From the NCBI GenBank assembly GCA_002067795.1, contig MVQI01000020.1, positions 1 through 64,000 of the forward strand: DNA of 64,000 nt, in the 5' to 3' direction. The notes under the pieces were generated by a model, which did no database searches, was not told where the DNA came from, and saw only the letters and a program-made list of their open reading frames with translations. Source of the stretch: Methanosaeta sp. PtaB.Bin039. Its GTDB lineage: Archaea > Halobacteriota > Methanosarcinia > Methanotrichales > Methanotrichaceae. Shown here one piece after another: positions 17,311-24,896 of this stretch (position 1 is its first letter; every line of letters starts with the position of its first letter). The position numbers and the translations under genes are program-made.

Positions 17311-17997
17311 CTATCGCCTCTGAGAGAGGCTCATGGCCAGATTGACCAGGAGCGATATGCTCAACAGGATTATTCCCAGTGCCAGGGATAGCTCCAGGTT
17401 GCCCATGGAGGTCTCAAGAGAGATGGCCGTTGTCAGGACCCGGGTATGACCGCGGATGTTTCCGCCTATCATCATGGCCACCCCCACCTCGGATAAGGCC
17501 CGGCCAAAACCCAGCAGAACGGCTGATACCAGGGCGGGTTGCGCTTCTCTGGCTATGGCCCGAAGGGACTGCATCTCAGAAGCCCCCAGGCTCATGGTGG
17601 TGTCACGAATATCGCGGGAGATCGCGTCAAGAGCGGTGATTGTCAGTCCTAGCATTATGGGAGTTATGAGAATTGCCTGCCCCAGCACCATCCCGGCCGG
17701 ATTGAAAAGAAGATCCAGCCAGCCCAGTGGGCCGGAGCGGGAGATGAGAAGGTAGACCAGGAGTCCCACCGTCACGGTGGGCAGGCTGTAGAGGGTGTGG
17801 ATCAGGTTGACGAGTGCTCTCTTGCCTCGAAAGTCCGAGAAGTGAATCAACCCGCCAAGAGGGATGTTTATTGTCGAGGCAAGGAGGACCGAGGTGACGG
17901 AGATGCCCAGCGAACGGAAGGTTACCTGCACTACCTCTGGATTCAGGGTCAGTATAAGTTCTACGGCCCTGACCAGTCCGCCGATTATCTCGTCCAA
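17311..17997 (-). CDS. tupB: Tungstate ABC transporter permease
   Basis: 228 residues, five or six membrane segments. The EAA loop is visible as SLGASEMQSLRAIAREAQPAL in the second half (key residues GAS...R...A). The start is TTG 17997 with GGAGGACTGAAGAGG upstream. The combination of a short permease with a TupA-type binding protein (TTTSLYDTKLL motif) distinguishes TupB from ModB. Forms the membrane channel with TupC. Confidence 0.88.
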   Translation of the reverse strand: MDEIIGGLVRAVELILTLNPEVVQVTFRSLGISVTSVLLASTINIPLGGLIHFSDFRGKRALVNLIHTLYSLPTVTVGLLVYLLISRSGPLGWLDLLFNPAGMVLGQAILITPIMLGLTITALDAISRDIRDTTMSLGASEMQSLRAIAREAQPALVSAVLLGFGRALSEVGVAMMIGGNIRGHTRVLTTAISLETSMGNLELSLALGIILLSISLLVNLAMSLSQRR

Positions 17998-18061
17998 AGC
18001 CTCTTCAGTCCTCCTGGCCCAACTTTAGTGTAAATTTCCGGGCTTATGCCAAAGCTTTCTC

Positions 18062-18985
18062 TCAGGCTGGCGCGGGACAGGCGGCTGCTGGCGTCGCACA
18101 CTCAGTCTCGTTGCAGCCCATCACGTCGCACTGGCCAAGAGCAGACATAAACAATGGCTGGCCATATTTATCTTCCCCATACGTGGCTATCATCTCCTGC
18201 CCTTCTGCTGAGACCAGGAAGTCGATGAACGTCTGGGCTGCAGCGCAGTTGACGTTTGGATGCTTGACCGGACTTATGGGGATGGCTGCATATACGTTGA
18301 GCAGGTCCTCGCTTCCCTCTATCAGGGGCATCAGCGTCATGTTGCCGCGGTATGCCATGAAAGTGCTCATATCGGTCAGGGTATAGGCCTGCTTCTCCTC
18401 AGCCATCATGAGCGTGGCACCCATCCCCTGACCTGCTTCAACATACCAATCGCCAGTCGCATTTATTGTGGCGGAATCGACACCGGCTGCTCTCCAAAGC
18501 GACTTCTCCTTGGAGTGCGTTCCGGAGTTGTCTCCCCTGGATACGAACTTGGACTTTGCGGGGTCCTGCATTCCCATCTCCATTATGGTCTTTAGGGCAG
18601 AACTGGCGTTCATCCCCTTGATATTGGCAGGGTCGTCAGACGGGCCTATCACATAGAAGTAGTTGTAGGCGAAGCAACGGCGATAGAGCCCGTAACCGTC
18701 CTCGATGAACTTGATCTCCCTGGCCTTGTCATGGACCATCAGCATGTCCACGTCGCCCTTCTCGCCATACTGGATGGCAATTCCGGTGCCTCCGGAGACT
18801 ATATCCAGTTCGATCCCATACTCTTCCTCGAACTTGTCCTCCAGCAGGTCCAGCAACTTGGTATCATAAAGGCTGGTTGTGGTGGCGATCTTTAGCCGAG
18901 AGCCGCTATCTGCGGAGTCATCTGCGGCTATGGCCATTGGCAGGCAGAGAAGAACTGCCAACAGGGTTGCAATCGTTGTTCTCAT
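18062..18985 (-). CDS. tupA: Tungstate-binding periplasmic-type protein
   Basis: 307 residues from ATG 18985, with GGAGG seven bases upstream; a longer start at 19009 is less good. A classic signal peptide (residues 1-20, cleavage after IAA) exports it. The N-terminal IATTTSLYDTKLLDLL motif is the oxyanion-binding signature of TupA, and SRGDNSGTHSKE is the second anion-contacting loop. TupA proteins bind tungstate with high affinity and selectivity over molybdate. Odd: the last 22 residues are Cys- and Pro/Ala-rich (Cys-x4-Cys-x4-Cys), not part of the usual fold. First gene of the tupABC-tfx operon. Confidence 0.92.
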   Translation of the reverse strand: MRTTIATLLAVLLCLPMAIAADDSADSGSRLKIATTTSLYDTKLLDLLEDKFEEEYGIELDIVSGGTGIAIQYGEKGDVDMLMVHDKAREIKFIEDGYGLYRRCFAYNYFYVIGPSDDPANIKGMNASSALKTIMEMGMQDPAKSKFVSRGDNSGTHSKEKSLWRAAGVDSATINATGDWYVEAGQGMGATLMMAEEKQAYTLTDMSTFMAYRGNMTLMPLIEGSEDLLNVYAAIPISPVKHPNVNCAAAQTFIDFLVSAEGQEMIATYGEDKYGQPLFMSALGQCDVMGCNETECATPAAACPAPA

Positions 18986-19021
18986 GACGTTCCTCCTGAT
19001 CCCTGCCAAACGTCCTCGCTT

Positions 19022-19031
19022 GATATATATC
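19022..19031 (-). promoter_or_regulatory. TATA box for tupABC-tfx
   Basis: GATATATATC, a palindrome, lies 37 bp upstream of the tupA ATG, the expected distance for a short leader carrying the GGAGG site. If Tfx controls this operon, the operator should overlap or flank this element. Confidence 0.55.
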
Positions 19032-19214
19032 TCTTATGTAACCGATGTAGCTTGAAAAGTGAGTCCAGGATGCAGCTGGCTAATTGCCGACAGAGTGCGG
19101 CGGACTTGAGACATTGACGATCAAAGCTGGGCCTGGTCGGTCCCTGGAGAAGGTTTTTTTAGGGATGGCAGGCCTTCTTTAAGTGGAGACTCGCATAGAC
19201 CGGCTGGATATGAG

Positions 19215-20183
19215 ATGCTAAGAACCCTGGTGGTATACGACAGCAAGTACGGATCGACTGAGGAGACCGCCCGCCAGCTGGCCCTTATCCTGGGTCCGGC
19301 TCGCTCGGTCCGGGTGGACCAGTTCGTCTCAGATCCGGGGAAGTTCGAGCTGGTGATACTCGGCGGGCCAATTTACAAGGGAGTGATTAGCCCGGCGATC
19401 TGGAACTTCGTGAGGGACAATCTGGACTGGCTGAAGGGCCGCCATGTAGCCCTCTTCTGCACCTGTCTCTCCCAAGAGGATGGGGAGGTCAATCTGGAAC
19501 GCATCCGCTCGGTCATCGGGCCATCGGTGCTGCTGCAGCGCACCCTTGGTGGCCGCATGCTGATCGAGAAGCTGGACGGAAAGGACCTATTGGGGATGGA
19601 GTCGTTCTGCAAGAGGAAAGGCTATGCTTTTCAGGACATCGACACGCTGGCCAGGGAAGATGTGGTGAACCTGGGCCTGGCAATCAAACAGGTCAGAGAC
19701 AGCCTATCCCGCCCGATGGCCAAAGCGGATCTCCTCTCATTGATAGAGTCGTTCCTGGCCTCACATACCACATGTACCCTCGCTTCCGGCCATGGCTGTC
19801 GTGTAAGGGCTACGCCCATCGAGTACAGCTATCGTAAGGGCTCTTTATATCTCCTCTCGGAGGGCGGCGAGAAGTTCGCTCACATTCTTCTCAACGAACA
19901 GGTCTCAGTTGCAGTTTACGATCCTTACCAGAGCATGTCAGAGGTGGCGGGGCTGCAGATAAGCGGAAAGGCAGCCCTTGTGAGCAGCAGCGAGCCCGAT
20001 TTCTGGGAGGTTCTGCGCTGGAAGGGCTTGAGCAGGGAAAGGATCTCGTCCCTTCCCATAAGTCTGAACCTCATCAGGATAAGGATCGAGAGGGCCGAGC
20101 TGCTATATGCCAGGCTCAAGGCTCGGGGAGAGGAGATATCCCAAACCCTGATCTTCGAGCATGGCGACGAGGCGCAGGCCTAG
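19215..20183 (+). CDS. Flavodoxin domain fused to PNPOx-like flavin-binding domain
   Basis: 322 residues. The N-terminal domain (1-165) is flavodoxin-like: the strand LVVYDSKYGSTEETA gives the FMN phosphate loop (9-19), and ILGGPIYKGVISP and FCTCLSQ follow at the usual places for a protoporphyrinogen-oxidase (HemG)-type flavodoxin. The C-terminal part (about 175-310) resembles the split barrel of pyridoxamine-phosphate-oxidase-like proteins (CTLAS...PIEYSYRKGSLYLLSEGGEK...ISGKAALVS). Both halves can bind flavin, so an internal electron-transfer pair is plausible. Electron partner and substrate are unknown. Monocistronic, convergent with the next gene. Confidence 0.82.
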   Translation: MLRTLVVYDSKYGSTEETARQLALILGPARSVRVDQFVSDPGKFELVILGGPIYKGVISPAIWNFVRDNLDWLKGRHVALFCTCLSQEDGEVNLERIRSVIGPSVLLQRTLGGRMLIEKLDGKDLLGMESFCKRKGYAFQDIDTLAREDVVNLGLAIKQVRDSLSRPMAKADLLSLIESFLASHTTCTLASGHGCRVRATPIEYSYRKGSLYLLSEGGEKFAHILLNEQVSVAVYDPYQSMSEVAGLQISGKAALVSSSEPDFWEVLRWKGLSRERISSLPISLNLIRIRIERAELLYARLKARGEEISQTLIFEHGDEAQA

Positions 20184-20215
20184 CCGTCCAGTCGCCGCGC
20201 AATTTCATCCCAGGA

Positions 20216-20563
20216 TCAGATGTAGCATTCGCCGCCGTTTTGGTAAGCCTGGCGCGCCTCTTGGGCCTCTCTTTCGCCCACCTTCCTCCCCAGGATCTGG
20301 AAGAATATCTCGGCAGATTCCGGTTCCAGGCATCCCAGGCTCTCCCGGCCGTCTGGTATCAGCCTCGCTATATGCTTCAGTTCTTCTGGGGTCAGCCTCT
20401 CCAGACGCGTTGCGAAGTCCGCGTCGTCATACGAGAAATGGTTTGCCACCGGTGGCAGGATCGAGCGGTATTCCACGCCAGATCCTGAGCAGATCAGGTG
20501 CTCAAGCTCCGGAGCCAGCTTCCCGAGTATCTTCAGGTCATCTTCATCTAGTTCTCTGGGCAT
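20216..20563 (-). CDS. Small protein of unknown function
   Basis: 115 residues, acidic, predicted helical, no signal or membrane segment. Starts MPRELDEDDLKILGKLAPELEHL; a GGAG site lies about 12 nt upstream of the ATG at 20563. Contains a LTPEELKHIARLIPDGRESLGCLEP segment (long helix-turn-helix-like pattern) but no domain I can name. Converges on the flavodoxin fusion with a 32-bp gap. Confidence 0.65.
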   Translation of the reverse strand: MPRELDEDDLKILGKLAPELEHLICSGSGVEYRSILPPVANHFSYDDADFATRLERLTPEELKHIARLIPDGRESLGCLEPESAEIFFQILGRKVGEREAQEARQAYQNGGECYI

Positions 20564-20816
20564 AGGCGGAAAAACTCCTTTTTTCGATCAGGAAATTGCG
20601 ATGGCTTTGGATATGAATTGATGCACATGAATTTTTCCGCCCTGTCCGGCGGGCCGGCCCCAAAATCTTGTCCAGCGGCGCTTTTTTGGTGCAGATCCAG
20701 GTCAGACGGAAAAGGCCTGACAGGCAGCAAGCTGGCTCATTTGGGCCAGGTATCATGCGGCAATGTGGATCAAAAGCAGTCCTTCCAATAGAATGGACCA
20801 AAGCGCCCGGACTCTC

Positions 20817-21317
20817 TCAGGAGAAGGCGGCTGAGAGGTCCCTCATCTGCCTCTCTATGGTTTCCACGATCTTTCGGTTCTCCATATACTCCAGCGGCTC
20901 CTGGCAGTACGGGCAGAGGAAGTTGGCCTCGCTTGCCTCCTCAAATACGAAGCGTGCACAGCCACAGGTGCAGGCGTAAAAGACGTTGTCCTTCTCATAT
21001 ATCAGGCGGGCGTCCAATTTTCGGATCAGGCGGCGCACCTCAGCTTCCAGTGCCTTGTCGAAGTTCTCGGGGCAGAGCATCCATAGGTAGGTCAACCAGC
21101 CGCTATCGGGATCCCTCTTTCGACGATATATGGCCAGTCTGTGCTCATAGAGAAGATATAGGGTACGGCGAACCGTGTTCAAGCTTATCCCGGTCACCTC
21201 TGCCATATGTTCGTCAGTTACCTCGTCGCTGGGCATGCTCTCCACGATCCGGAGGCCCTCCTCCCCGACAAGCTTCACGAGATACGCCCTGCGGATAGGC
21301 TCCTCGACCGCTACCAA
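20817..21317 (-). CDS. tfe: Transcription initiation factor E alpha (TFE)
   Basis: 166 residues from TTG 21317 with GGAGTGA upstream. An N-terminal winged helix (about 8-90; SDEVTDEHMAEVTGISLNTVRRTLYLLYEHRLA) is followed by a zinc ribbon with Cys116/118/120 and Cys135/Cys138. TFE assists promoter opening with TBP, TFB and RNA polymerase and contacts the Rpo4/7 stalk, whose Rpo7 subunit is encoded 12 kb away. The zinc ribbon has three cysteines in the first half (CTCGC), one more than needed. Confidence 0.95.
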   Translation of the reverse strand: MVAVEEPIRRAYLVKLVGEEGLRIVESMPSDEVTDEHMAEVTGISLNTVRRTLYLLYEHRLAIYRRKRDPDSGWLTYLWMLCPENFDKALEAEVRRLIRKLDARLIYEKDNVFYACTCGCARFVFEEASEANFLCPYCQEPLEYMENRKIVETIERQMRDLSAAFS

Positions 21318-21486
21318 AGAATCACTCCTTGCATATCCTAGCTCTTTTCTGGCCGACCGGCCTTACCAAACTCGAACCAAGCTTCATTTAGGTTCTGATA
21401 GCTTATAAGACTTCGCAATCCCTGGCTGTCATGTGGTTCCAGACAGCCCGATTTTTGCAGCCCACGGCCTCCCCACATCCGCGGGC
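21318..21486. other. Upstream region of tfe
   Basis: No gene seen. A CTTATAAG element near 21400 on the minus strand may serve as the tfe TATA box, which would give a leader of roughly 55 nt. Confidence 0.35.
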
Positions 21487-21602
21487 CTTATATTTATCCT
21501 TTGGCCACGGGTTGGGGCAGGAAGCAGATGCAGCAACGATAGATGGGTGACAATGGTCCAGCTGAGAGGCCGACACTTTTTTTCCGCCGGCCCATTTTTT
21601 GC
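21487..21602 (+). other. Possible short transcript: TATA box followed by hairpin and T runs
   Basis: CTTATATTTATC (21487-21498) is a good plus-strand TATA box. About 75 bp beyond its expected start point, GGCCG and CGGCC arms near 21568-21590 flank a T7 run and are followed by a T6 run. No open frame lies between. This could be a small RNA gene of about 80 nt, or chance. Confidence 0.25.
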
Positions 21603-21700
21603 CAGCCTTTGTTTCGGTCTTTCAGGTTTATCTCGACGGGGGGGCGGAGAGGGGCGAAAGACCCCGGTCTTTAGGCCGTGGATGTAGAGCCCCTCCTCCG

Positions 21701-21738
21701 TTTATGCAAATCTATAAATGCAATTCCATCTGCATAAA
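21701..21738. repeat. 8-bp inverted repeat before TnpB remnant
   Basis: TTTATGCA (21701-21708) and TGCATAAA (21731-21738), 22 bp apart, sit 6 bp upstream of the TnpB-like start. They could be the left-end hairpin of the decayed element or its promoter region. Confidence 0.4.
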
Positions 21739-21743
21739 ATGCT

Positions 21744-22110
21744 ATGCTCAAGTCGTTCAAGTACCGGATCTATCCTACCAAATCTCAGCGATCCAGGATG
21801 GAGCTGACGCTGGACTTGTGCAGATGGGTCTACAATCAAACCCTTTCATACCGGAAAAGACGCTTGGGAGAAGGAAGGCAGATCAACCTCGAAATACGAG
21901 ACCCATAACCTCCTCCCGGAACGGCGGGTTGAGAAGCCCGAACTGATCGAAGTCCACTCACAAGTTCTCCAGAATGTCCAGGAACGGATTTGAACTGGCG
22001 TATAAAGCGTTCTTTCCGAAGGGTCAAATCGGGCGAGAAATGCGGCTATCAACATTCTGAGATTGGGGATGCAATCTCTTCGCAAACGCGATAGAAGCCC
22101 CTCTATTTAG
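21744..22110 (+). pseudogene. Decayed IS200/IS605-type TnpB (OrfB) gene
   Basis: From ATG 21744 the translation is a typical TnpB N-terminus (MLKSFKYRIYPTKSQ, then LDLCRWVYNQTLSYRKRRLG) that hits a stop after about 55 codons. Fragments follow in other frames: EVHSQVLQNVQER, then LAYKAFFPKGQ, and finally RNAAINILRLGMQSL, which is the conserved end of TnpB, closing at TAG 22110. Intact TnpB is near 350-400 residues, so the middle with the RuvC-like catalytic Asp/Glu residues and most of the zinc ribbon has been lost by deletion plus frameshifts. The GGGTGGGGAGCATTCAC just after the stop looks like an element right end. No TnpA is present. Non-functional nuclease. Confidence 0.85.
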
Positions 22111-22484
22111 GGTGGGGAGCATTCACCAAGTTATGATTTGCAGGTGTCTGGATCTGTCACTGGTTCTCGAATTGCGTGATAACGATGGCATAGCCGTAAA
22201 TTCGGGCTGCAAAATTTGTTCCTGGATCGATCGGTTGCATGAACCAAATGCCCGGGCGCCCTGGAGATCCGAAACGATCTCAAGACCCATAGGGAGACGC
22301 GACTAGCACCAGGCGTCGTGTCTCTTGCCCTTCTGCTTTGAAAGCGCCGCTCGTTTCTTGAGTCCATCTGAAAATAGAGTGGATTCGCCCATATCCCGTC
22401 TTGCTGAGCGGGTGGCGGTCTTTTTCTGCCGTTTGATACATAGGCGTGCCAAAACGTCGTGACGTTTCCAGATCTCGCCGATGC
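22111..22484. other. Gene-poor stretch after TnpB remnant
   Basis: No coding region, RNA or long repeat that I can support. A short inverted repeat AAACGTC-GT-GACGTTT (22452-22467) is the only structure seen. Confidence 0.4.
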
Positions 22485-22555
22485 CTGCCGTGGCAACGGC
22501 AACGGGCCTGGCTGGGGGGCCGAAGATCGCAATTGCAGGGTCGGCCCCTTTTTTT
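22485..22555 (+). terminator. Strong plus-strand terminator with no gene upstream
   Basis: GGGGCCGA (22516-22523) and TCGGCCCC (22541-22548) form an 8-bp stem followed at once by seven Ts (22549-22555). A second small hairpin (GCCGT/ACGGC, about 22485-22498) precedes it. The nearest plus-strand gene is the TnpB remnant 400 bp upstream, so the terminator is orphaned or belongs to an unannotated RNA. On the minus strand it lies just beyond the end of the next regulator gene but has no T run in that direction. Confidence 0.6.
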
Positions 22556-22576
22556 ACTCCCGGCTTTCTGCAGCCG

Positions 22577-22966
22577 TCAGATCGACTCAGCCTGGGTCAG
22601 AAGGACGCGCAGCTTCTCGATCTTCTCCATGGCCATATTGGCCTCTCGGATCTTCTCCTGCTCGTAATGGTGCAGGATCTGCTCGATCGGGGTCTTGAGA
22701 CGATATACCTTCATGGGCCGTCCCGTGCAATCGTTCTTGCAGATGCGCTCCTCTATCCAGTTGTTCTTGCGCAGCATCCTCAGGGCGATGCTGACCTCTG
22801 GCTGTCTCAGCTCAGAGCCCCTTTCGATGTCGCGAGATGTGGCCTCCTCCACGTTCGCCAGGTATGCAAGCATGTTTGAGACCTTCCTGGGAACCCCCAG
22901 GCTCCGGAGGATCTCCACTACCTGCATGTCCCTGGAGTCGAACTTCATCACAAATGACTCCTTCAT
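22577..22966 (-). CDS. Winged-helix transcriptional regulator
   Basis: 129 residues; the ATG at 22966 follows GAGGGAGT. Residues 15-90 form a MarR/TrmB-like winged helix: ILRSLGVPRKVSNMLAYLAN, ATSRDIERGSELRQPEVSIALRML (recognition helix), then a wing with RICKNDCTGRPMKVYRL. The C-terminal 35 residues are a coiled-coil helix likely for dimerisation. Two Cys in the wing (IC-x4-C) could sense redox or metal, which is speculation. A TATA box and paired motifs upstream suggest autoregulation. Target genes unknown. Confidence 0.85.
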   Translation of the reverse strand: MKESFVMKFDSRDMQVVEILRSLGVPRKVSNMLAYLANVEEATSRDIERGSELRQPEVSIALRMLRKNNWIEERICKNDCTGRPMKVYRLKTPIEQILHHYEQEKIREANMAMEKIEKLRVLLTQAESI

Positions 22967-23026
22967 TGCTACTCCCTCGATTATATCTCGAGCTTGCTCC
23001 CTTCAAACACAACAGAGTACTTTATA

Positions 23027-23036
23027 CTATAAATAG
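23027..23036 (-). promoter_or_regulatory. TATA box for winged-helix regulator
   Basis: CTATAAATAG on the plus strand reads CTATTTATAG on the minus strand, an excellent TATA box 61 bp from the start codon at 22966. Confidence 0.6.
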
Positions 23037-23056
23037 TTTATTTCTGTTAAATAATT

Positions 23057-23096
23057 TCCTATTGGTATTGGTGATTGAATGATATCCTATTGGATA
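23057..23096. repeat. Paired TCCTATTGG motifs upstream of regulator promoter
   Basis: TCCTATTGG occurs at 23057-23065 and again at 23085-23093, 28 bp apart and in the same orientation. The second copy lies in a TATCC-TATT-GGATA inverted repeat (23083-23096). They are upstream of the regulator's TATA box, a usual place for an activator or autoregulatory site. Confidence 0.4.
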
Positions 23097-23528
23097 AATA
23101 ACATTATTAAAATTACTACTATTTGCTGGAATATGTGCCAGATGTCACTTGAATATCTCACACAAAATATCCCGCATGCGTGGAGGAGTCACCTGACGGT
23201 ACCGAGCAATCAGGCTCCGTAGAACTCAGGTCGGCTCCCTTCCCCACCGGCTTTGCGCAAATCCCAGGTCCTGCCTAAATAATGATCGGCGGACTCGGAC
23301 AGAGCCAATCGGAAGCCTGCTTTGCCTGGACTGCCCCAGATAAACGGCATGATCCGGGCCAGTCCTGGCCGCTGACAGAAAAGCAAACGAACGGATCTGG
23401 GCAGATGATGCCGATTTAGCCGAAATGGCCCAGTACCCGCCTTCCAGGAAGCAAGTTGCGGAAGATCGCGGGACTGGGGCGACCCCCCATGCGAAAGACT
23501 TGGGCCAGGAGCATGTCAGAGGGCTGCC
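23097..23528. other. Gene-free spacer
   Basis: About 430 bp with no supported gene. A small GGCCAG-TCC-TGGCC hairpin is present near 23357, and plus-strand frames in the right half are antisense shadows of the neighbouring gene. Confidence 0.4.
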
Positions 23529-24869
23529 TTATGGCAGCCGTCTCATGGCATCGATCTTCTCAACGAACCTGGCCTTCTTGGCAACCGATCTTGCAGCAGC
23601 AGCGTCCACGAGGGACCTCATCTGGTCAAAGTCCCGACCAGCCTCCTCTCCGATTGCCTTCTTGATTGGCGTGTAGGCCGATTCCCTGAATCGAGGCGAA
23701 AAGTCCCGGATCTCGCTCCCGGCGTGCAGCTCGGCCCCCGAACCGGCCTTTACGCAGCCGACCTGATCGATGGCCACCCCAGCCCGGCGGATGGTGCGGG
23801 CTATCTCCCCGGCAGCCTCCTCCGGCGCAATGATCAGAAGCGCATCTATAGAGACGCCCAGGTAGTCTATTTGCAGATCCTCCAGCATCTCCATCACACG
23901 CTGATTTACAAGCCCTGACAGGCGTTCCTCCTCGAATATCAGCTTCACTCCGGCTGTGTGGGCAATCTCCTTGGCATCGCCTCTGATCCCTCCGTTGGTT
24001 ACGTCGGTCATTGCATGTATCTCGTGCTCCTCGGAGACCAGGGCGCGTGCTGCATCAAGGAACTTGACGTTCTGTGTCTCCTCTACGACCTCATGCCTGC
24101 CGTAGTAGAGGGCAGCAGCACAGATAGTCCCTCCACCAGCTCCTTCAGTCATCAGTATCACGTCGCCTGGAGCAGCGTCTCTGCGTGGGGTTATGCTCTG
24201 GGCCACGCCCACCGCCCCCACACAGCCAGTAAGCCGGTCCCCGATGACCATGTCCCCGCCGATGCGAAGCGTGCTTCCCGTGATCAGTGGGACGTCGACA
24301 AGCTCGCCTACCGTGGCTATGCCGGCGATATGATCCAGCAACCTGGATATATCGCCGTCGTCTGCCATATGCACATCAGAGAATAGAGCTACCGGCTGCG
24401 CCCCCATAACGTAGATGTCGCGCAGCGCGGCCCTGGTTACATGAAATCCGGCCAGGAACGGGTAGTCGCTGAGACGCGAGTGCATGCCATCCACGGTCAG
24501 CACGATGAACTGGCCGCCTGCCCTCACAACGCCGGAGTCGTCAAGCTCGCTTGAGTCCACAACCGCTCCGGTCCGGCCGATGACCTCGGCGATCTTGGTA
24601 TGCATGTAGAAATCGCCAAGCCCCCTTGAGCCCACTCCGAAATCGCCCATGGTAACTCCAGATGGGACAAGCTGGAAGATCTCCCCCCGCGGATTCAAGG
24701 TGGCCCGCGCCTCCTCCAGGACCGCTGCCGCAAGAACATCGGCCCGCTGGCGGCCGACCCCTTTTGCCTCCATTATAAGCGCGGCCAGCTTGTCAGCCAC
24801 CTGCGGGTCCTCTCTTTTCAGACCCCTCTTTGCAAATCCCTCGAGATCCATGGGGATATGAAGACCCAT
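23529..24869 (-). CDS. AIR synthase-related (PurM/HypE superfamily) protein
   Basis: 446 residues. The PurM-like N-domain contains GVGSRGLGDFYMH and VDGMHSRLSDYPFLAGFHVTRAALRDIYVMGAQPVAL, the ATP-binding and dimer-interface segments of AIR synthase-like proteins. The C-domain has GDVILMTEGAGGGT and MTDVTNGGIRGDA. Unlike PurM, the first 55 residues form a helical extension. Methanogens carry several such proteins with unassigned roles in ATP-dependent activation or maturation; it is not the purine enzyme by motif. Last gene of the MFS-mutS-mutL run, 27 bp after mutL, although functionally unrelated. Confidence 0.85.
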   Translation of the reverse strand: MGLHIPMDLEGFAKRGLKREDPQVADKLAALIMEAKGVGRQRADVLAAAVLEEARATLNPRGEIFQLVPSGVTMGDFGVGSRGLGDFYMHTKIAEVIGRTGAVVDSSELDDSGVVRAGGQFIVLTVDGMHSRLSDYPFLAGFHVTRAALRDIYVMGAQPVALFSDVHMADDGDISRLLDHIAGIATVGELVDVPLITGSTLRIGGDMVIGDRLTGCVGAVGVAQSITPRRDAAPGDVILMTEGAGGGTICAAALYYGRHEVVEETQNVKFLDAARALVSEEHEIHAMTDVTNGGIRGDAKEIAHTAGVKLIFEEERLSGLVNQRVMEMLEDLQIDYLGVSIDALLIIAPEEAAGEIARTIRRAGVAIDQVGCVKAGSGAELHAGSEIRDFSPRFRESAYTPIKKAIGEEAGRDFDQMRSLVDAAAARSVAKKARFVEKIDAMRRLP

Positions 24870-24896
24870 GCGCCCGGAAAAAAGCTTTCGCTGGGA

